DNA from: Stramonita haemastoma
Taxonomy: Eukaryota > Mollusca > Gastropoda > Neogastropoda > Muricidae
Length of the DNA stretch: 64,000 nt
Direction of reading: 5' to 3'
Assembly: GCA_030674155.1 (NCBI GenBank)
Contig: CM060336.1
Span: 1,401,342-1,465,341 of the forward strand
In this document: piece after piece, positions 56,482 through 64,000 of the stretch
How the letters are laid out: each line of letters begins with the position of its first letter
Position numbering within the stretch: the stretch's first letter is position 1
Made by a program: the position numbers and the translations under genes
Notes under the pieces: generated by a model
Told to the model about the DNA's origin: nothing
The model's input: the letters and a program-made list of their open reading frames with translations, nothing else
The model's database searches: none

Positions 56482-56735
56482 CTATAATAATATATAATAT
56501 ACATATCAACTCACCTTGAGTTCAGTTTCTGCAGACCTGCATCCAAGTCTTGCAGCGACTCCAGGAGAAAACGCCATCGGTTGATTCCGACACGATAGTT
56601 ACTGGACTTGGCGAAGTAGGGATCGAGGAAGAAGACGGGGTAGATATGGGAGCCATCTTCACAGGCTGCCAGCAGAGCTGGGTTGTCATGCAGACGCAGT
56701 CCTTTGCGAAACCAGTGAATCGATCTCTGAGCCAT
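46582..56735 (-). CDS. phr6-4: (6-4) photolyase, 10 coding exons, 526 codons
   Basis: Light-driven repair of (6-4) pyrimidine-pyrimidone UV photoproducts; binds FAD and acts in the nucleus. Exons (- strand order): 56735-56515, 55431-55237, 54390-54272, 53657-53503, 51619-51473, 50436-50272, 49474-49334, 48106-47955, 47377-47169, 46658-46582. All phases match and no stop or shift occurs. N-terminal antenna-type domain: [17 protein letters not shown] and [19 protein letters not shown] domain: [37 protein letters not shown], then [20 protein letters not shown] with His357 and His361 at the spacing of the two catalytic His of (6-4) photolyases (354 and 358 in Xenopus), [11 protein letters not shown] and [18 protein letters not shown]. 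The [19 protein letters not shown] phrase is typical of (6-4) photolyases rather than clock cryptochromes, but the wider family is close. The C-terminus adds a basic PKKRK-containing extension. Length is normal for the family. Confidence 0.95.
46735..47050 (+). mobile_element. SINE-G copy, full length, in photolyase intron
   Basis: Head GACGCTATAGGCAAGTGGTTG (A-box region), a long variable-arm-like segment, and the B-box GGGTTCAAATCTC. Then TGGTGAATTAAGGGTGGG, AAGTGCAGACCTGCCAG and the tail CCTGAAGTCAGAATGCCGC. Confidence 0.8.
47169..47377 (-). CDS. phr6-4: (6-4) photolyase exon 9
   Basis: Acceptor CATTTTGCAG above 47377; donor GGAG/GTGAGG below 47169. Reads [37 protein letters not shown] and [15 protein letters not shown]: the conserved C-terminal helices of the FAD domain. 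Confidence 0.93.
47475..47835 (-). other. Photolyase intron sequence
   Basis: Resembles 45670-45850 (TCAGCTGCTAATTATTCC... / TTAGCACTCTTGACTGA), so both are copies of an unnamed dispersed repeat. No gene. Confidence 0.4.
47838..47940. repeat. (CA)n microsatellite
   Basis: About 48 CA units ending 15 bases from the donor of photolyase exon 8. Confidence 0.95.
47955..48106 (-). CDS. phr6-4: (6-4) photolyase exon 8
   Basis: Acceptor TGGTGCCAG above 48106; donor CATCAA/GTAGGG below 47955. Reads [18 protein letters not shown], then [23 protein letters not shown] pocket and conserved Trp residues of the electron-transfer chain. Confidence 0.95.
48120..48229 (-). mobile_element. SINE-A 3' fragment
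   Basis: GGTACAGGTGTCCCATGACC to GAGGGCGGCACCC, abruptly joined to a SINE-C body at 48230. Confidence 0.75.
48230..48810 (+). mobile_element. SINE-C copy split by a LINE 3' end
   Basis: The left part (48230-48325) has GAATGGACCAAGAAGG; the right part (48680-48810) has GGCAGAAACAAAGAGAGGG to GGCATCCCACGTGGGGA. Between them lies a 340-350 bp insertion. Confidence 0.75.
48328..48675 (+). mobile_element. Probable non-LTR retrotransposon 3' end
   Basis: AT-rich insertion ending CCCAAAAGGGATGACAGGG, AATAAAGAATTTGAAATTTG. A short hairpin (CCCAAAAGGG), a poly(A)-like AATAAA and a GAATTTGAAATTTG tail look like a LINE 3' terminus. No coding part. Confidence 0.5.
48870..49245 (+). mobile_element. SINE-G copy, full length
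   Basis: Head GGCTGCAGCCGAGTGGTTAAG, variable arm, B-box GTGGGTTTGAACC and centre AAGTGCAGAACCTGCCAG. The tail GGAATGCGGCTACCTTCATG + GTGGGCAAAAATGG ends at CAGAGCTCTAG. Confidence 0.85.
49334..49474 (-). CDS. phr6-4: (6-4) photolyase exon 7: catalytic histidines
   Basis: Acceptor GCTTGCTGACAG above 49474; donor CAGAAG/GTTCGT below 49334. Reads [39 protein letters not shown]. The second and third His of HHLARH are spaced by four, as the catalytic pair in (6-4) photolyases. Confidence 0.96.
49545..50245. repeat. About 40-bp minisatellite filling a photolyase intron
   Basis: Units built on CACACACAGGTCATTCACAA + CATCAGACAGATATCCAGTC, about 17 copies, with CA-length changes. It occupies nearly all of the 797-bp intron between exons 6 and 7. 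Confidence 0.92.
50272..50436 (-). CDS. phr6-4: (6-4) photolyase exon 6
   Basis: Acceptor CTGTGGTGTCAG above 50436; donor AGACAG/GTACAC below 50272. Reads [35 protein letters not shown]. Conserved QLLWREFFY of the FAD domain. Confidence 0.95.
50480..50660 (+). mobile_element. SINE-C copy with internal deletion
   Basis: TTCTTCTTCTTCGTCGAATGC is joined directly to AAGCAGAAAATGGACAAGAAGG (the palindrome region is lost), then ACAGAATTTCCAGAAGGTGG, and it ends in a C-run. Confidence 0.75.
50690..50790 (+). mobile_element. SINE-G tail module
   Basis: GTTGGAGTGTGGCCACCTTAATG and TCACCATTGGTGAACTTCAG to GAGCTCTAGG. Confidence 0.6.
50791..51470 (-). other. Photolyase intron, A/C-rich low-complexity
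   Basis: Short runs of A, C and CAA; no exon, tRNA or repeat family recognised. The long reverse frames here are low complexity. Confidence 0.4.
51473..51619 (-). CDS. phr6-4: (6-4) photolyase exon 5
   Basis: Acceptor GTGTGTGTTGTCCAG above 51619; donor AACAAG/GTTAGC below 51473. 49 complete codons with [18 protein letters not shown] then [13 protein letters not shown], the most (6-4)-photolyase-specific stretch of the gene. Confidence 0.96.
51635..51695. repeat. (AAT)n/(AATGAT)n microsatellite
   Basis: About 20 triplets next to the head of a SINE-B copy. Confidence 0.9.
51701..52035 (+). mobile_element. SINE-B copy, full length (reference)
   Basis: tRNA-like head GGATAGCCTAGTGGTCAG (A-box TAGCCTAGTGG) and GGGTTCGAGTCC (B-box). 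Then TTAACATCAGTGCTGACTCC, CGAACGCACGCAGAACATC, GTGTGCCGGTGGGAACAG and GGGACTGGATGTAAAAAAGC, ending at ATAAAAGAATAAAAG. Confidence 0.9.
52036..52545 (-). other. Photolyase intron, no recognised feature
   Basis: Unique sequence with short CA runs. AAGATTCAAGATTCAAGATT at 52186-52205 looks like the tail of a retroelement. Confidence 0.35.
52550..52872 (-). mobile_element. SINE-C copy
   Basis: Reverse copy from CCCTTGGGGATGCTGGGGG to GAGCGTTTGATGAAGAAGAA; the palindrome region is eroded. Confidence 0.8.
53265..53430. repeat. (CA)n-rich stretch
   Basis: Several short CA runs in a photolyase intron. Confidence 0.85.
53503..53657 (-). CDS. phr6-4: (6-4) photolyase exon 4
   Basis: Acceptor CAACATGTTTCAG above 53657; donor AAAACT/GTAAGA below 53503. 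Reads [45 protein letters not shown] is the conserved start of the FAD domain. Confidence 0.94.
53875..54240 (-). mobile_element. SINE-G copy, full length (reference)
   Basis: Tail at the left (CTACAGCTCTGAGGTTCAC ... GTAGCTGCGTTCTGACTTC). Centre GATCTTTAACGTGCGTATTTG. Head at the right with GATTTGAACCCACGACTTC (B-box) and TCTTAACCACTTGGCTACAG (A-box). The spacing between boxes fits a tRNA with a long variable arm (Ser/Leu type). Confidence 0.85.
54272..54390 (-). CDS. phr6-4: (6-4) photolyase exon 3
   Basis: Acceptor TTTTTTCTGCATAG above 54390; donor CTCACAG/GTAAAA below 54272. Reads [20 protein letters not shown] then [10 protein letters not shown]; the NGG-PPLTY motif is conserved across the family. 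Confidence 0.92.
54555..54785 (+). mobile_element. SINE-B copy, degraded
   Basis: GGATCTGATGGCCGAGTTTG, CTAGCATCAGCACTGACTCC and AGACTATACACTGAGGTCC; the 3' end is lost. Confidence 0.6.
54917..55206 (+). mobile_element. SINE-A copy, full length, in photolyase intron
   Basis: GGGGATAGCTAAGCGGTCAG, the 5S-like AGTTAAGCAGCATAAAGCGTGG, TACCTGCCCTCGTTAGGGTC and GGCTATGGGACACCATTACC. Confidence 0.85.
55237..55431 (-). CDS. phr6-4: (6-4) photolyase exon 2
   Basis: Acceptor GGCTTTGTTTCAG above 55431; donor GGACAA/GTGAGT below 55237. Reads [51 protein letters not shown]: the rest of the alpha/beta antenna domain. Confidence 0.95.
55490..55665 (-). mobile_element. SINE-B end plus SINE-G tail piece
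   Basis: AAATCAAATCAAATCAAATC pentamer tail, AAGCACTCATGTGCTTTTTT, then the tail phrase GTAGCGCATTCTTACTTCC. Confidence 0.55.
56062..56480. repeat. (CA)n-(AT)n-(AT)n-(TG)n compound array
   Basis: CA to 56163, AT to 56228, a 64-bp SINE-E fragment (56229-56292), AT to 56415 and TG to 56480. CA on one side and TG on the other make the whole block a large imperfect inverted repeat. Confidence 0.92.
56229..56292 (-). mobile_element. SINE-E fragment
   Basis: GCTTATCCCGGTTTCTGTGG and GACTGACAGTCATAGACTCC match part of SINE-E in reverse, embedded within the AT array. Confidence 0.75.
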
Positions 56736-56742
56736 GATCTAC
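56515..56742 (-). CDS. phr6-4: (6-4) photolyase exon 1 (start codon)
   Basis: Acceptor GAAAATTGCAG above 56742, so 56736-56742 is 5' UTR. ATG at 56735. Donor CTCAAG/GTGAGT with exon end 56515. Reads [53 protein letters not shown]. Start of the photolyase alpha/beta domain. Confidence 0.95.
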
Positions 56743-57002
56743 CTGCAATTTTCAGAAAAAAAAGAAAGAAAAAGATTTCACTTTTCATGCAATAAAACTG
56801 TCCTGTAAGGTCAAGACTTGAAGAAGTATTAAATTGTTAGGGTATTCAAATTTTGTTTTCTGTTTGCCTTTAATAATATTTCTCTCTATCTCTTAGTCTG
56901 GATTTATTTGAAACATATTTGTAAATACAAAAAGAAGCCTGTAGGTGAATGTTATGTATGACAAAAGAATTTGGAATGGGACTGGGAATGGGGGGGAGAA
57001 AC

Positions 57003-57003
57003 C

Positions 57004-57084
<81 letters not shown>
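57003..57084. repeat. (AAC)n-(CA)n microsatellite
   Basis: About 16 AAC units followed by about 17 CA units. Confidence 0.95.
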
Positions 57085-57085
<1 letters not shown>

Positions 57086-57164
57086 GACAGAAAGATGGGG
57101 CTTTTAATTCTGGACCTGCCCTGCCTCACAAACCTACAATGTGCACATGATACACACAATGCAC

Positions 57165-57250
57165 GTGCGTGCACGCACGCACGCGCGCACGCACACACAC
57201 TTGCACACACGCGCACGCACGCACGCACACACACACACACACACACACAC

Positions 57251-57290
<40 letters not shown>
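57165..57290. repeat. (CA)n/(CG)n microsatellite
   Basis: CACG/CGCA and CA units in alternation. Confidence 0.92.
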
Positions 57291-57760
57291 GTTACAACAC
57301 GTGTGTGCCGGGTTAGGCCGACCTGACCGACTAAAATATGTTTTCAAAACATGGTCTAATTTTACACCTTACACCGAAGGAAAAAGCTTACCAAATGTAT
57401 ATCAATCACACTGTTAGCCTAAGTGCTACTATAATGGCCCGTGTTCATTACTTACGCAGATCTAATCCAGGGAAAGATGTAATAAACAGTGAACCGCTAT
57501 TACATAGATCTCCCTTTGAGTCCACGAGGCAGCAGACGCCAAAATTACAAAACAATCTTGTCAGTTCATTCCAGGCTGGTATCATTCCCGTACAGGCCAC
57601 GACTTGGATACTAACATTGCCCTTCGATGTGCTCATTTCTGGTATACCCATTCGGGGCACCTTTTTTCCCGGGCTAATTTGTTACACAACAGTTTTGAAA
57701 ATCTGGAGCAGAATATGGACTGTGATGAATGAATGATTGAGTGAATGAACGAATAAGGTT
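57291..57760 (-). other. Unique region upstream of photolyase
   Basis: One of the few repeat-free stretches near the photolyase start. A donor-like CTGC/GTAAGT on the - strand ends a possible 5' UTR exon at 57456. A 132-residue + strand frame (57338-57736) has no recognised motif. Promoter/leader exon is the likeliest role, inferred from position. Confidence 0.3.
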
Positions 57761-57904
57761 TTGATACACCATGGCAATTTTTTACTAATCTTTTAAATAT
57801 CATGGTTCTTCAGAATGCAATGCTAGTGATGTCATCATAAAGAAAACACTAAAAACAAATCAAGATCAACCTTGATATTCTCCGAACTAACAGAAAGGGA
57901 AAAA

Positions 57905-58025
57905 ATGGTGCAATCAATCAATCAATCAATCAACCAAATTCTTTTATTTCGAGGATAATGAATAAGCACTCTTGTGCTTTTTTACATCCAGTTCCCGTCC
58001 TTATTAGGAATAACATAATATAAAA
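57905..58025 (-). mobile_element. SINE 3' end with (AATC)n tail
   Basis: CAATCAATCAATCAATCAATC, then TTCTTTTATTTCGAGGATAATG and AATAAGCACTCTTGTGC. Closely like 3092-3185. Confidence 0.65.
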
Positions 58026-58600
58026 AAACAACAACCTCTAGCTAAATAAAAAACAACAACCAAACAAAACAAAAAAACAACACGAAGACAATATGAAAAG
58101 GGAAAAAAACCGTGAAGACAACAATAAAATAGCAAGAAACACACACACAGAGCTGAAATAGACAATCAGCAAACAATGATGATTATGATTTTTTTTTTTA
58201 ATGAAGAAGAAAAAAACGCAAATAAGTAGCAAACAAGAAAAACATGTTGCAGACACTGCTGTTTCTCTTGTTTTAAAAAATACCCCCATGCATGAAAAAA
58301 AAGTCAACATATATATACAATTGGTTTTGTAATAAATGTTAAAATAGAATAAATTAAAGTAAATGGATAGGGATAACAAAACGGGAAGGGTCTGTAGGCT
58401 GTTTTCCAAAACTGTAACCAAGTAGACAGCCCCTGCTTGTTGTATAATTAGTCTACTTCTTGTTTTGTTCTTTTTCTTTTGGTGGTGGGGATGGGAACTT
58501 TTGTTTGGTGGGTGCTTTTATCTTTATAGAATTTTCTTTTTATTCATGTTCATGCAGTCTGTGTTTGGAGATTCAGAATGTTTACAATGAGCAGTAAACA
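58026..58600. other. A-rich sequence, nothing recognised
   Basis: AAC- and AAAT-rich DNA; the reverse frame of 127 residues is low complexity. Confidence 0.4.
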
Positions 58601-58617
58601 GAGAAAGTCATTCAGAT

Positions 58618-58857
58618 GAGATGCAGTTTTATAAATCTTGTCATCTCGGCATCTGTTCTCGCCGGCACACTTTGGACTTCTCTTACGAAAAGCGGAACAG
58701 GATTTAAAGTGTGCACAAGATGTTCTGCGTGCATTCGCACACGGGGGCCTTGGTTTATAGTCTCATCCGGAGGACTTTTGGGGAGAGTGGATTCAGCACT
58801 GATGTTAACTTCAGGGGAAAATGCCCTCGAACGGGAATCGAACCCGGGTCGTAAAAT
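58618..58857 (-). mobile_element. SINE-B copy
   Basis: GCACACTTTGGACTTCTC, GTGTGCACAAGATGTTCTG, GATGTTAACTTCAGGGG and GGGAATCGAACCCGGG (reverse B-box). The A-box end is cut by a family-I fragment. Confidence 0.75.
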
Positions 58858-58947
58858 TTTGCCTTGGAGTTAACATAGGTGCTGACATTTTAATGTAGGT
58901 CATGGCATTTCGTTTACATCCACAACTGACAAAACCTTTGGCCTGTG

Positions 58948-58949
<2 letters not shown>

Positions 58950-59008
<59 letters not shown>

Positions 59009-59020
59009 ACACACACACAT
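58950..59020. repeat. (CA)n microsatellite
   Basis: About 35 CA units with one CCA. Confidence 0.95.
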
Positions 59021-59750
59021 GTTATAAACCCATCCATCTTTCCAAGAAGAGTAGCCAGGCTAGCTATATTTGGGGGTATGGATGACACCATCATACCCAG
59101 CATGCAATCAGCAACCTGGAGAGTGATGGGCTCCGCCAGGTTCAATTTGCCCAAGACACACTGCCTAGTTTTGGCACAGTGCCCTGATGGATCCCCCAAA
59201 GTTAGGGGAAAATCAAATCAGCTGAACTTTTATTTTATCAGTCTACCTAGTAATAAGTAGTTAGTGTCATTGGCTAGTGGCTGTGTGTTTGTTTTTTTAC
59301 CAGCAAATATGTTCTGGCTTTCAAAGAGAGAAAACGAGACAGAGTTTGTAATGTTTATAACCCAGTCTGTAGAGGTTAGTTAATACAGTCCCTAAATCAA
59401 GTAGTGACTCAATATCATAATCAAGAGTTTGTACTGCTTGAAGAGAAGGATAGTGATAGATAAATTAAAAAAAACAACAACAAAAAACCCTATAAGGAAA
59501 GCCTGAACCGGTTTTCACTTGACTTCTCCTATGACTGCATAAGGAGTTGCTGGGATACAGTACAGACACTGACTTTTTCAAGTGTGTGTTGTGTCTTGAG
59601 CATGTTTTCTTTTCCATTTTTTTGCTGAATATTTCCTTGAAATTTGAACTCCAGGCCACCTTTAAAATGCATTAGCTGATCTAAATAGGTTTAGTCACAT
59701 TTGTTGTCTGCCTGTTTTGTTTGACCGGAGAAGAAAGTGATAAATTGTAT
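59021..59750. other. Intergenic, weak repeat similarity only
   Basis: CATCATACCCAGCATGCAATC resembles 19640-19680 (CATCAACATACCCAGCATGCAGC), so an unnamed old repeat may be present. No gene. Confidence 0.35.
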
Positions 59751-59751
59751 T

Positions 59752-60040
59752 GCAGGGGTAAGACAGCCGAGTGGTTAGACCTTCAGACTCATGATCTATG
59801 TCCTCTGATGGTGCAGGTTCGAATCCTCCCTCAGTCATACATTTGAGGAGCTTTTATCATCTTTCAGTACACATCAGTGACTTCGAGTCTGGGTGAGTAA
59901 ATATACCTGTATCCTGTGCACAAATGCATGTTAACATACTCCACGCATGATAAAATCTCCATGTCTTGAAAGGACTAGGCCAGCTATGGCTGGTGGAATG
60001 TGTGACATGAAGATGACCAGGCGGTATCCTTCAGTCTCAT
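59752..60040 (+). mobile_element. tRNA-derived SINE, separate family (single copy here)
   Basis: Head AAGACAGCCGAGTGGTTAG (A-box) and GCAGGTTCGAATCCTCC (B-box) with an about 70-base spacing as in Leu/Ser tRNAs. It is followed by about 200 bp without coding capacity. Confidence 0.65.
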
Positions 60041-60059
60041 AACACTATGGAGTTGCACT

Positions 60060-60640
60060 CTAGGTGTTTATTCTGGTACAGTGCATGTTGTGGCTGGCCA
60101 GTCTGACATGGGAATGACAGTCCCTATGGCAGAGAGCACAGATGAAGTCTGACGCTGGTCTGTCTGCCTGGTCTGCAGCCTTTCTTCTCATTCTCTTTGC
60201 CTCGTGCTGCTGAGCAAGTGTCTCTTCGAATTTGGAGAGACCTTTCTGCACAGTCTGTCTCCAGGCTGACTGTTCGAGGGCTGCTGCTTCCCAATTGTTC
60301 TGGTCAATATTCAGGGCTTTTAAGTCCCTCTTGCACACGTCTGAATCACAGCTGTGGTTTGCCTGTGGGACGTTTTCCCTGCACAAGTTCTCCACAAAGG
60401 GGTCTTTAGGGATCCGTCCATCATCCATGTCACAACATGGCCAAACCAGCATGTATGTCAGTAGCGTGTACACACTAGTAGATGACCAGTATGTGATCTG
60501 TAACAGGAGAGGCATAAACCCTGCCAGGTTCCTCTTTCTCAAGGCACCACAGGACAGTGTTGGTGTGGTGCCTGAATGACTTCTCACAGAGTCACAGGAA
60601 GAAGTCAGGAAAAGTGAAGACAAACTTTATCTTTTTCTTC
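60060..60640 (-). pseudogene. Retrotransposon C-terminal tail with zinc-finger-like end
   Basis: The reverse frame (60623-60060) has MDDGRIPKDPFVENLCRE, VCKRDLKALNIDQNNWEAAA, EQSAWRQTVQKGLSKFEETL and a final FICALCHRDCHSHVRLASHN..C. This is the post-RT tail of a LINE family distinct from the RKRWEDN type, ending in a C2H2/C2HC-like finger. The upstream VWPCCDMDD replaces an expected GHVxRMDD, showing frameshift decay. Confidence 0.7.
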
Positions 60641-60957
60641 ATAGAACACTCAAACAACAGCTCTTGTTGTCCATCATATCAGCTAAAATGTATTGCACCG
60701 TCATTCAGAGCATGACAAGTCAGGCCCAGTGCATCAACTTTGGTGTGGGAGAGAATTGTTGTCTTTTAAGTCTTTTTAGAAAAAAGGCAGAATGGACCAA
60801 GACAGGAAAGAAAATAGATAAGGGTAAGGTGACAGGGAAAAAAAGGAACAAGGTAGAAACAAAGAGAGGGATAGAAAAGTGGGAATTGCTAGTACAGAAT
60901 TTCCAGGTGGGGATGCTGTTTGTACTGACAGGCCCCCAGCATCCCCACAGGGGACAG
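60635..60957 (+). mobile_element. SINE-C copy
   Basis: TTTTTCTTCATAGAACACTC, CATGACAAGTCAGGCCCAGTG, ATTTCCAGGTGGGGATGC and GACAGGCCCCCAGCATCC to CCCACAGGGGA. The head lies against the retrotransposon tail. Confidence 0.85.
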
Positions 60958-60997
60958 ACACACTGTATCATAACCAATGTTTTACACAACAATGCTC

Positions 60998-61081
60998 ACA
61001 CACACACACAGTGACACACACACACACACACAGAGTCACACACACAGAGTCACACACACACACACACACACACACACAACA

Positions 61082-61125
<44 letters not shown>
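60998..61125. repeat. (CA)n array with CAGAGTCA interruptions
   Basis: CA units broken by AGTCACACAC/AGAGTCACAC blocks. Confidence 0.92.
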
Positions 61126-61129
61126 CATG

Positions 61130-61900
61130 AGCTGTTTTTAAATTTGATTCATCATCAATTTTTGTCCAGTTTTTTTTTCACATTTTTTGTTTTGTTTTTA
61201 ATGGAAATAGTTCCATAAATTACAACAGACAGGACTCAACAAGGGATGATCAAAGCAGAGGAACAATCTCACATTTTATTACAGAGGAAAAAACAGTTGA
61301 TGACTGCACACGAACAAGTCTCACTCAACTAAAAAATTTTTTGTTGAAAAATGACACTTCTAATTCTGCATCTTCACCATCACACTTACCTTATCCATGC
61401 CACGTACACATAATCAAGAATGACAAAAGTTCAAACAAATTGGCCCCACCAAAATCACACACAGTTCAATATTATTCCACATTAAAAACCCATTACTCAA
61501 AATGAATTGGAACAAAAAAATATGTATACATGAATGAAATATACATGTTATATACAGAGAGGCAGAACCATATACAGCTGAGCTGAACTGAATCAACTGA
61601 TCAAATAGTTAGTCTCTCTCTCTCATTCAATCTTGAAATATTATACATTTTAGTAAACTAATACAGAATATAACGACACAGAACTGTATATTTTTTAAAA
61701 CATAGCAGTGAGAAATATTAGTTTTTTGTATGTGGGCGAGATCTTCATGATCACGTTTAGGTGCAAGACATCAGTGCCCTTTTCAGTGGTCTGTGTTCTT
61801 CCCCTCTAAAACTGAGTGATCTGTGCACACAATGGCAAGATAAAACAACCCAGTGGGGGTGGACACTTTACAACGGAGTATAAAATGGAGTATGATTTGC
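61130..61900. other. AT-rich unique sequence
   Basis: Few repeats. TTTATT (AATAAA on the - strand) near 61277 and several AT-rich blocks would fit a 3' UTR of a - strand gene lying to the right, but no exon is visible. Confidence 0.3.
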
Positions 61901-61911
61901 TCAATCTCAAA

Positions 61912-61912
<1 letters not shown>

Positions 61913-61959
<47 letters not shown>

Positions 61960-61960
61960 T
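61913..61960. repeat. (TG)n microsatellite
   Basis: About 22 TG units. Confidence 0.95.
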
Positions 61961-62029
61961 GTGAGAGAGTTAGAGTGAGTGTGCGTGCATGTTTTCAAAG
62001 AGACAACATAGTGTCATGGGTCCAAGTCT

Positions 62030-62500
62030 CTCTGGTGTAATCGAAATGTCTATTAAATTTTGGCCTGGTATCCCCAACATCTTTTAGTGCAGCTAATCAG
62101 AACTTGGCAAAGTATTAGCTTTGAGCCATATATTCATAAAAATTTGGATATCATGCAGTTTTGAATCTAATCCCCCCCTCCCCCTCAAAACTTTTGCAGT
62201 TGAACTGCAGCAACCTACCTGAATATTAGGAATGTTTGTAACACCGTGAGTTACTGCTAAAGAAATGACACAAACGGTACAAACTTGCATCCAAGACACT
62301 GGGAGATGAAATATGGACTAACAATGACAGATCACGAAAGGTCTAACCTTTTATTGCAGCTCTACAGTCTTTGCCTAACGTTAAAATGCTTCATCACAGT
62401 GCACGAGTTTGAGAGATGGAAGAACAGCTTCCCACTGTGTGCTAGTCACTGACAGTTTCCGTCGGATGACAGCTGGAAACCATAAAAATCCTTTCAGGTT
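62030..62500. other. Unique sequence, nothing recognised
   Basis: No exon-like segment, no repeat family. Confidence 0.4.
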
Positions 62501-62508
62501 TTTTTCTG

Positions 62509-62564
<56 letters not shown>

Positions 62565-62690
62565 TGTTGTGTTGTGTTGTGTTGTGTTGTGTTTGTTGTG
62601 TGTGTGTGTGTGTGTGTTGTGTGTTGTGTGTGTGTGTGTGTGTGTGCGTGCGTGCGTGCGTGTGTGTGTGTTGTGTGTGTGTATGCACAT
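62509..62690. repeat. (TG)n/(TGTTG)n/(CGTG)n microsatellite
   Basis: TG units, TGTTG pentamers near 62563-62600, then TG and CGTG units. Confidence 0.94.
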
Positions 62691-63280
62691 ACCGAGTTGA
62701 TACATCATGTAAAATAAAATCAGTCCCTGAAAAAAACACCCAACAATACATTTTTTCTAACATTTATAAAGCAATGCTCTATTTTCAGACAAACTGTATG
62801 AAAAACAAAATCAATAAAATACTTAAGACTAACATTTCTGCAAGCATACAACACACACACCAATCAGGACAACATATTTCATTAAAATATTAAAACAGTC
62901 TCTGACAACAACTGGACAAAATCTAAGATTGCAGGGGAGAAAAAAAAGACTAGGAAAGCATACTGTGTCTTGCTGTAAGAACCAAATGCTCAATACCAGT
63001 GGATTGGATTCGTAAAATGTACACATTTTCACACAGCATTCCTTTTTTTTCTCTGAAATGATGACAGAATTCTTTGAAACAATATACATCTCAGTCTTTC
63101 TTTTATCCTTGATAAAATACCTCAACTCCTTCACACACACACAAGCTGTCCTTTTTCTTACAGAAGAAACAATCATAATGCTATACATTCACATATCCTC
63201 TTCTTTCTTTCACTAAAGTAGTACTGATGATAACAATATCAATCAGACCAAAAATTAAAACCACGAGTTATTCTCAGAGT
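62691..63280. other. AT-rich unique sequence
   Basis: Continuation of the quiet region; a 119-residue reverse frame (63188-62829) shows no known motif. Confidence 0.35.
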
Positions 63281-63284
63281 CTGA

Positions 63285-63392
63285 ATTGTGCTACCTAAAT
63301 GGTGGTGGTTGGGGTGGGGGGGATGATCTCATACGCAAAAATCTCTCTATCAGTGAACCTCTGAGCTCTAGTCAAGGAACAACAAAAAAATT
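63285..63392 (+). mobile_element. SINE-G tail module
   Basis: CTGAATTGTGCTACCTAAATGGTGG ... AATCTCTCTATCAGTGAACC and GAGCTCTAGTCAAGGAAC. Confidence 0.6.
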
Positions 63393-63616
63393 GCAACACA
63401 TCAATGACAAAAATTCAACCTAAGAAGTACATAAGAATATAAATAGGCAATAACTTAGTCAACCTAGCAAGAACAAATATGAATTTTAAACACAGGAGCT
63501 GTAAACTTGAAGCAGTGAACACATACATGAATCATTTATTTTGTGTGTGGTTTTTTTATGTATCATAAGTACTTAATGATAAATGAGTGTACTGCAGAAA
63601 TATCTTGGGGGAAAAA

Positions 63617-63681
<65 letters not shown>

Positions 63682-63682
63682 G

Positions 63683-63725
<43 letters not shown>

Positions 63726-63850
63726 ATGCGCGTGTGTGTATGTGTGTGTTGTGTTTGTGGATGTACAGGTATGTGTGTTTGTGTGTACTTGTGTGACTGT
63801 GTGTGTGCGTGTTTGTGCATGTGCACATGTGAGTGTGGGTGTAAGTGTTG
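63617..63850. repeat. (TG)n-(TGCG)n compound microsatellite
   Basis: About 32 TG units, about 12 GTGC units, then degenerating TG-rich sequence. Confidence 0.95.
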
Positions 63851-64000
63851 TGACGTGGGAAGGAATGGAAGAAGGGAGTGAGAGGGAGGAGAAATACAGG
63901 AAAGAAAAGGAATTCAGACATCCACAATTTCGCTTTCACAAATCCAGACACTCTCTCTCTCACTCTCTGTCAACCTGACGTCTCCACCTCTTCCAAAACA

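Overview
This is metazoan nuclear DNA, most likely from a mollusc and probably a gastropod. That call rests on split genes with GT-AG introns of about 0.3-2.8 kb, very dense microsatellites, many minisatellites, and a crowd of tRNA-derived SINE-like repeats. The species assignment is inference only. There is no bacterial-style operon, CRISPR array or rRNA operon, and most long open frames are translations of simple repeats. Two protein-coding genes are well supported, and they converge tail to tail. (1) A nucleobindin (NUCB1/NUCB2 family) gene lies on the + strand. Coding exons run from 14651 to a stop at 35783, with a tentative 5' UTR exon ending at 12787 and a possible long 3' UTR to about 41630. 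It encodes a signal peptide, a nesfatin-like N-terminal region, a charged helix, two EF-hands and a glutamine-rich tail. (2) A (6-4) photolyase of the cryptochrome/photolyase family lies on the - strand. It has ten coding exons from 56735 down to 46582, joins into an intact 526-codon frame, and ends in a small exon with a nuclear-localisation-like signal. Its frame is clean. The nucleobindin frame is broken at several places, each close to a minisatellite or glutamine repeat, which points to unpolished indels or, less likely, decay.

Layout. 1-12.4 kb: decayed non-LTR retrotransposon pieces (61-560, 2340-2583, 7735-8256, RNase H at 9346-9801), SINEs and long TG/CT tracts. 12.4-41.6 kb: the nucleobindin locus. 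Its introns hold SINEs, a nested hAT-like element (15523-16485) and four large minisatellites: 21.7-22.9 kb, 25.3-26.9 kb, 27.65-29.0 kb (G-rich) and 33.1-34.6 kb. 35.8-41.6 kb: probable 3' UTR with four more tandem arrays. 41.6-46.5 kb: intergenic SINEs and an ACACT array. 46.6-56.7 kb: the photolyase, one of whose introns is nearly all minisatellite. 57-64 kb: simple repeats, a retrotransposon tail with a zinc-finger-like end (60.06-60.62 kb) and a quiet 61.2-63.5 kb stretch.

At least six recurring dispersed families can be recognised by comparing copies within the window. They are named here SINE-A (tRNA A-box plus 5S-rRNA-like segment), SINE-B, SINE-C (hairpin-rich), SINE-D, SINE-E and SINE-G (class-II-tRNA-like head plus separable tail). 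The two genes have no evident functional link: one is a secretory-pathway calcium-binding protein, the other a nuclear DNA-repair enzyme. All splice sites were called by eye.
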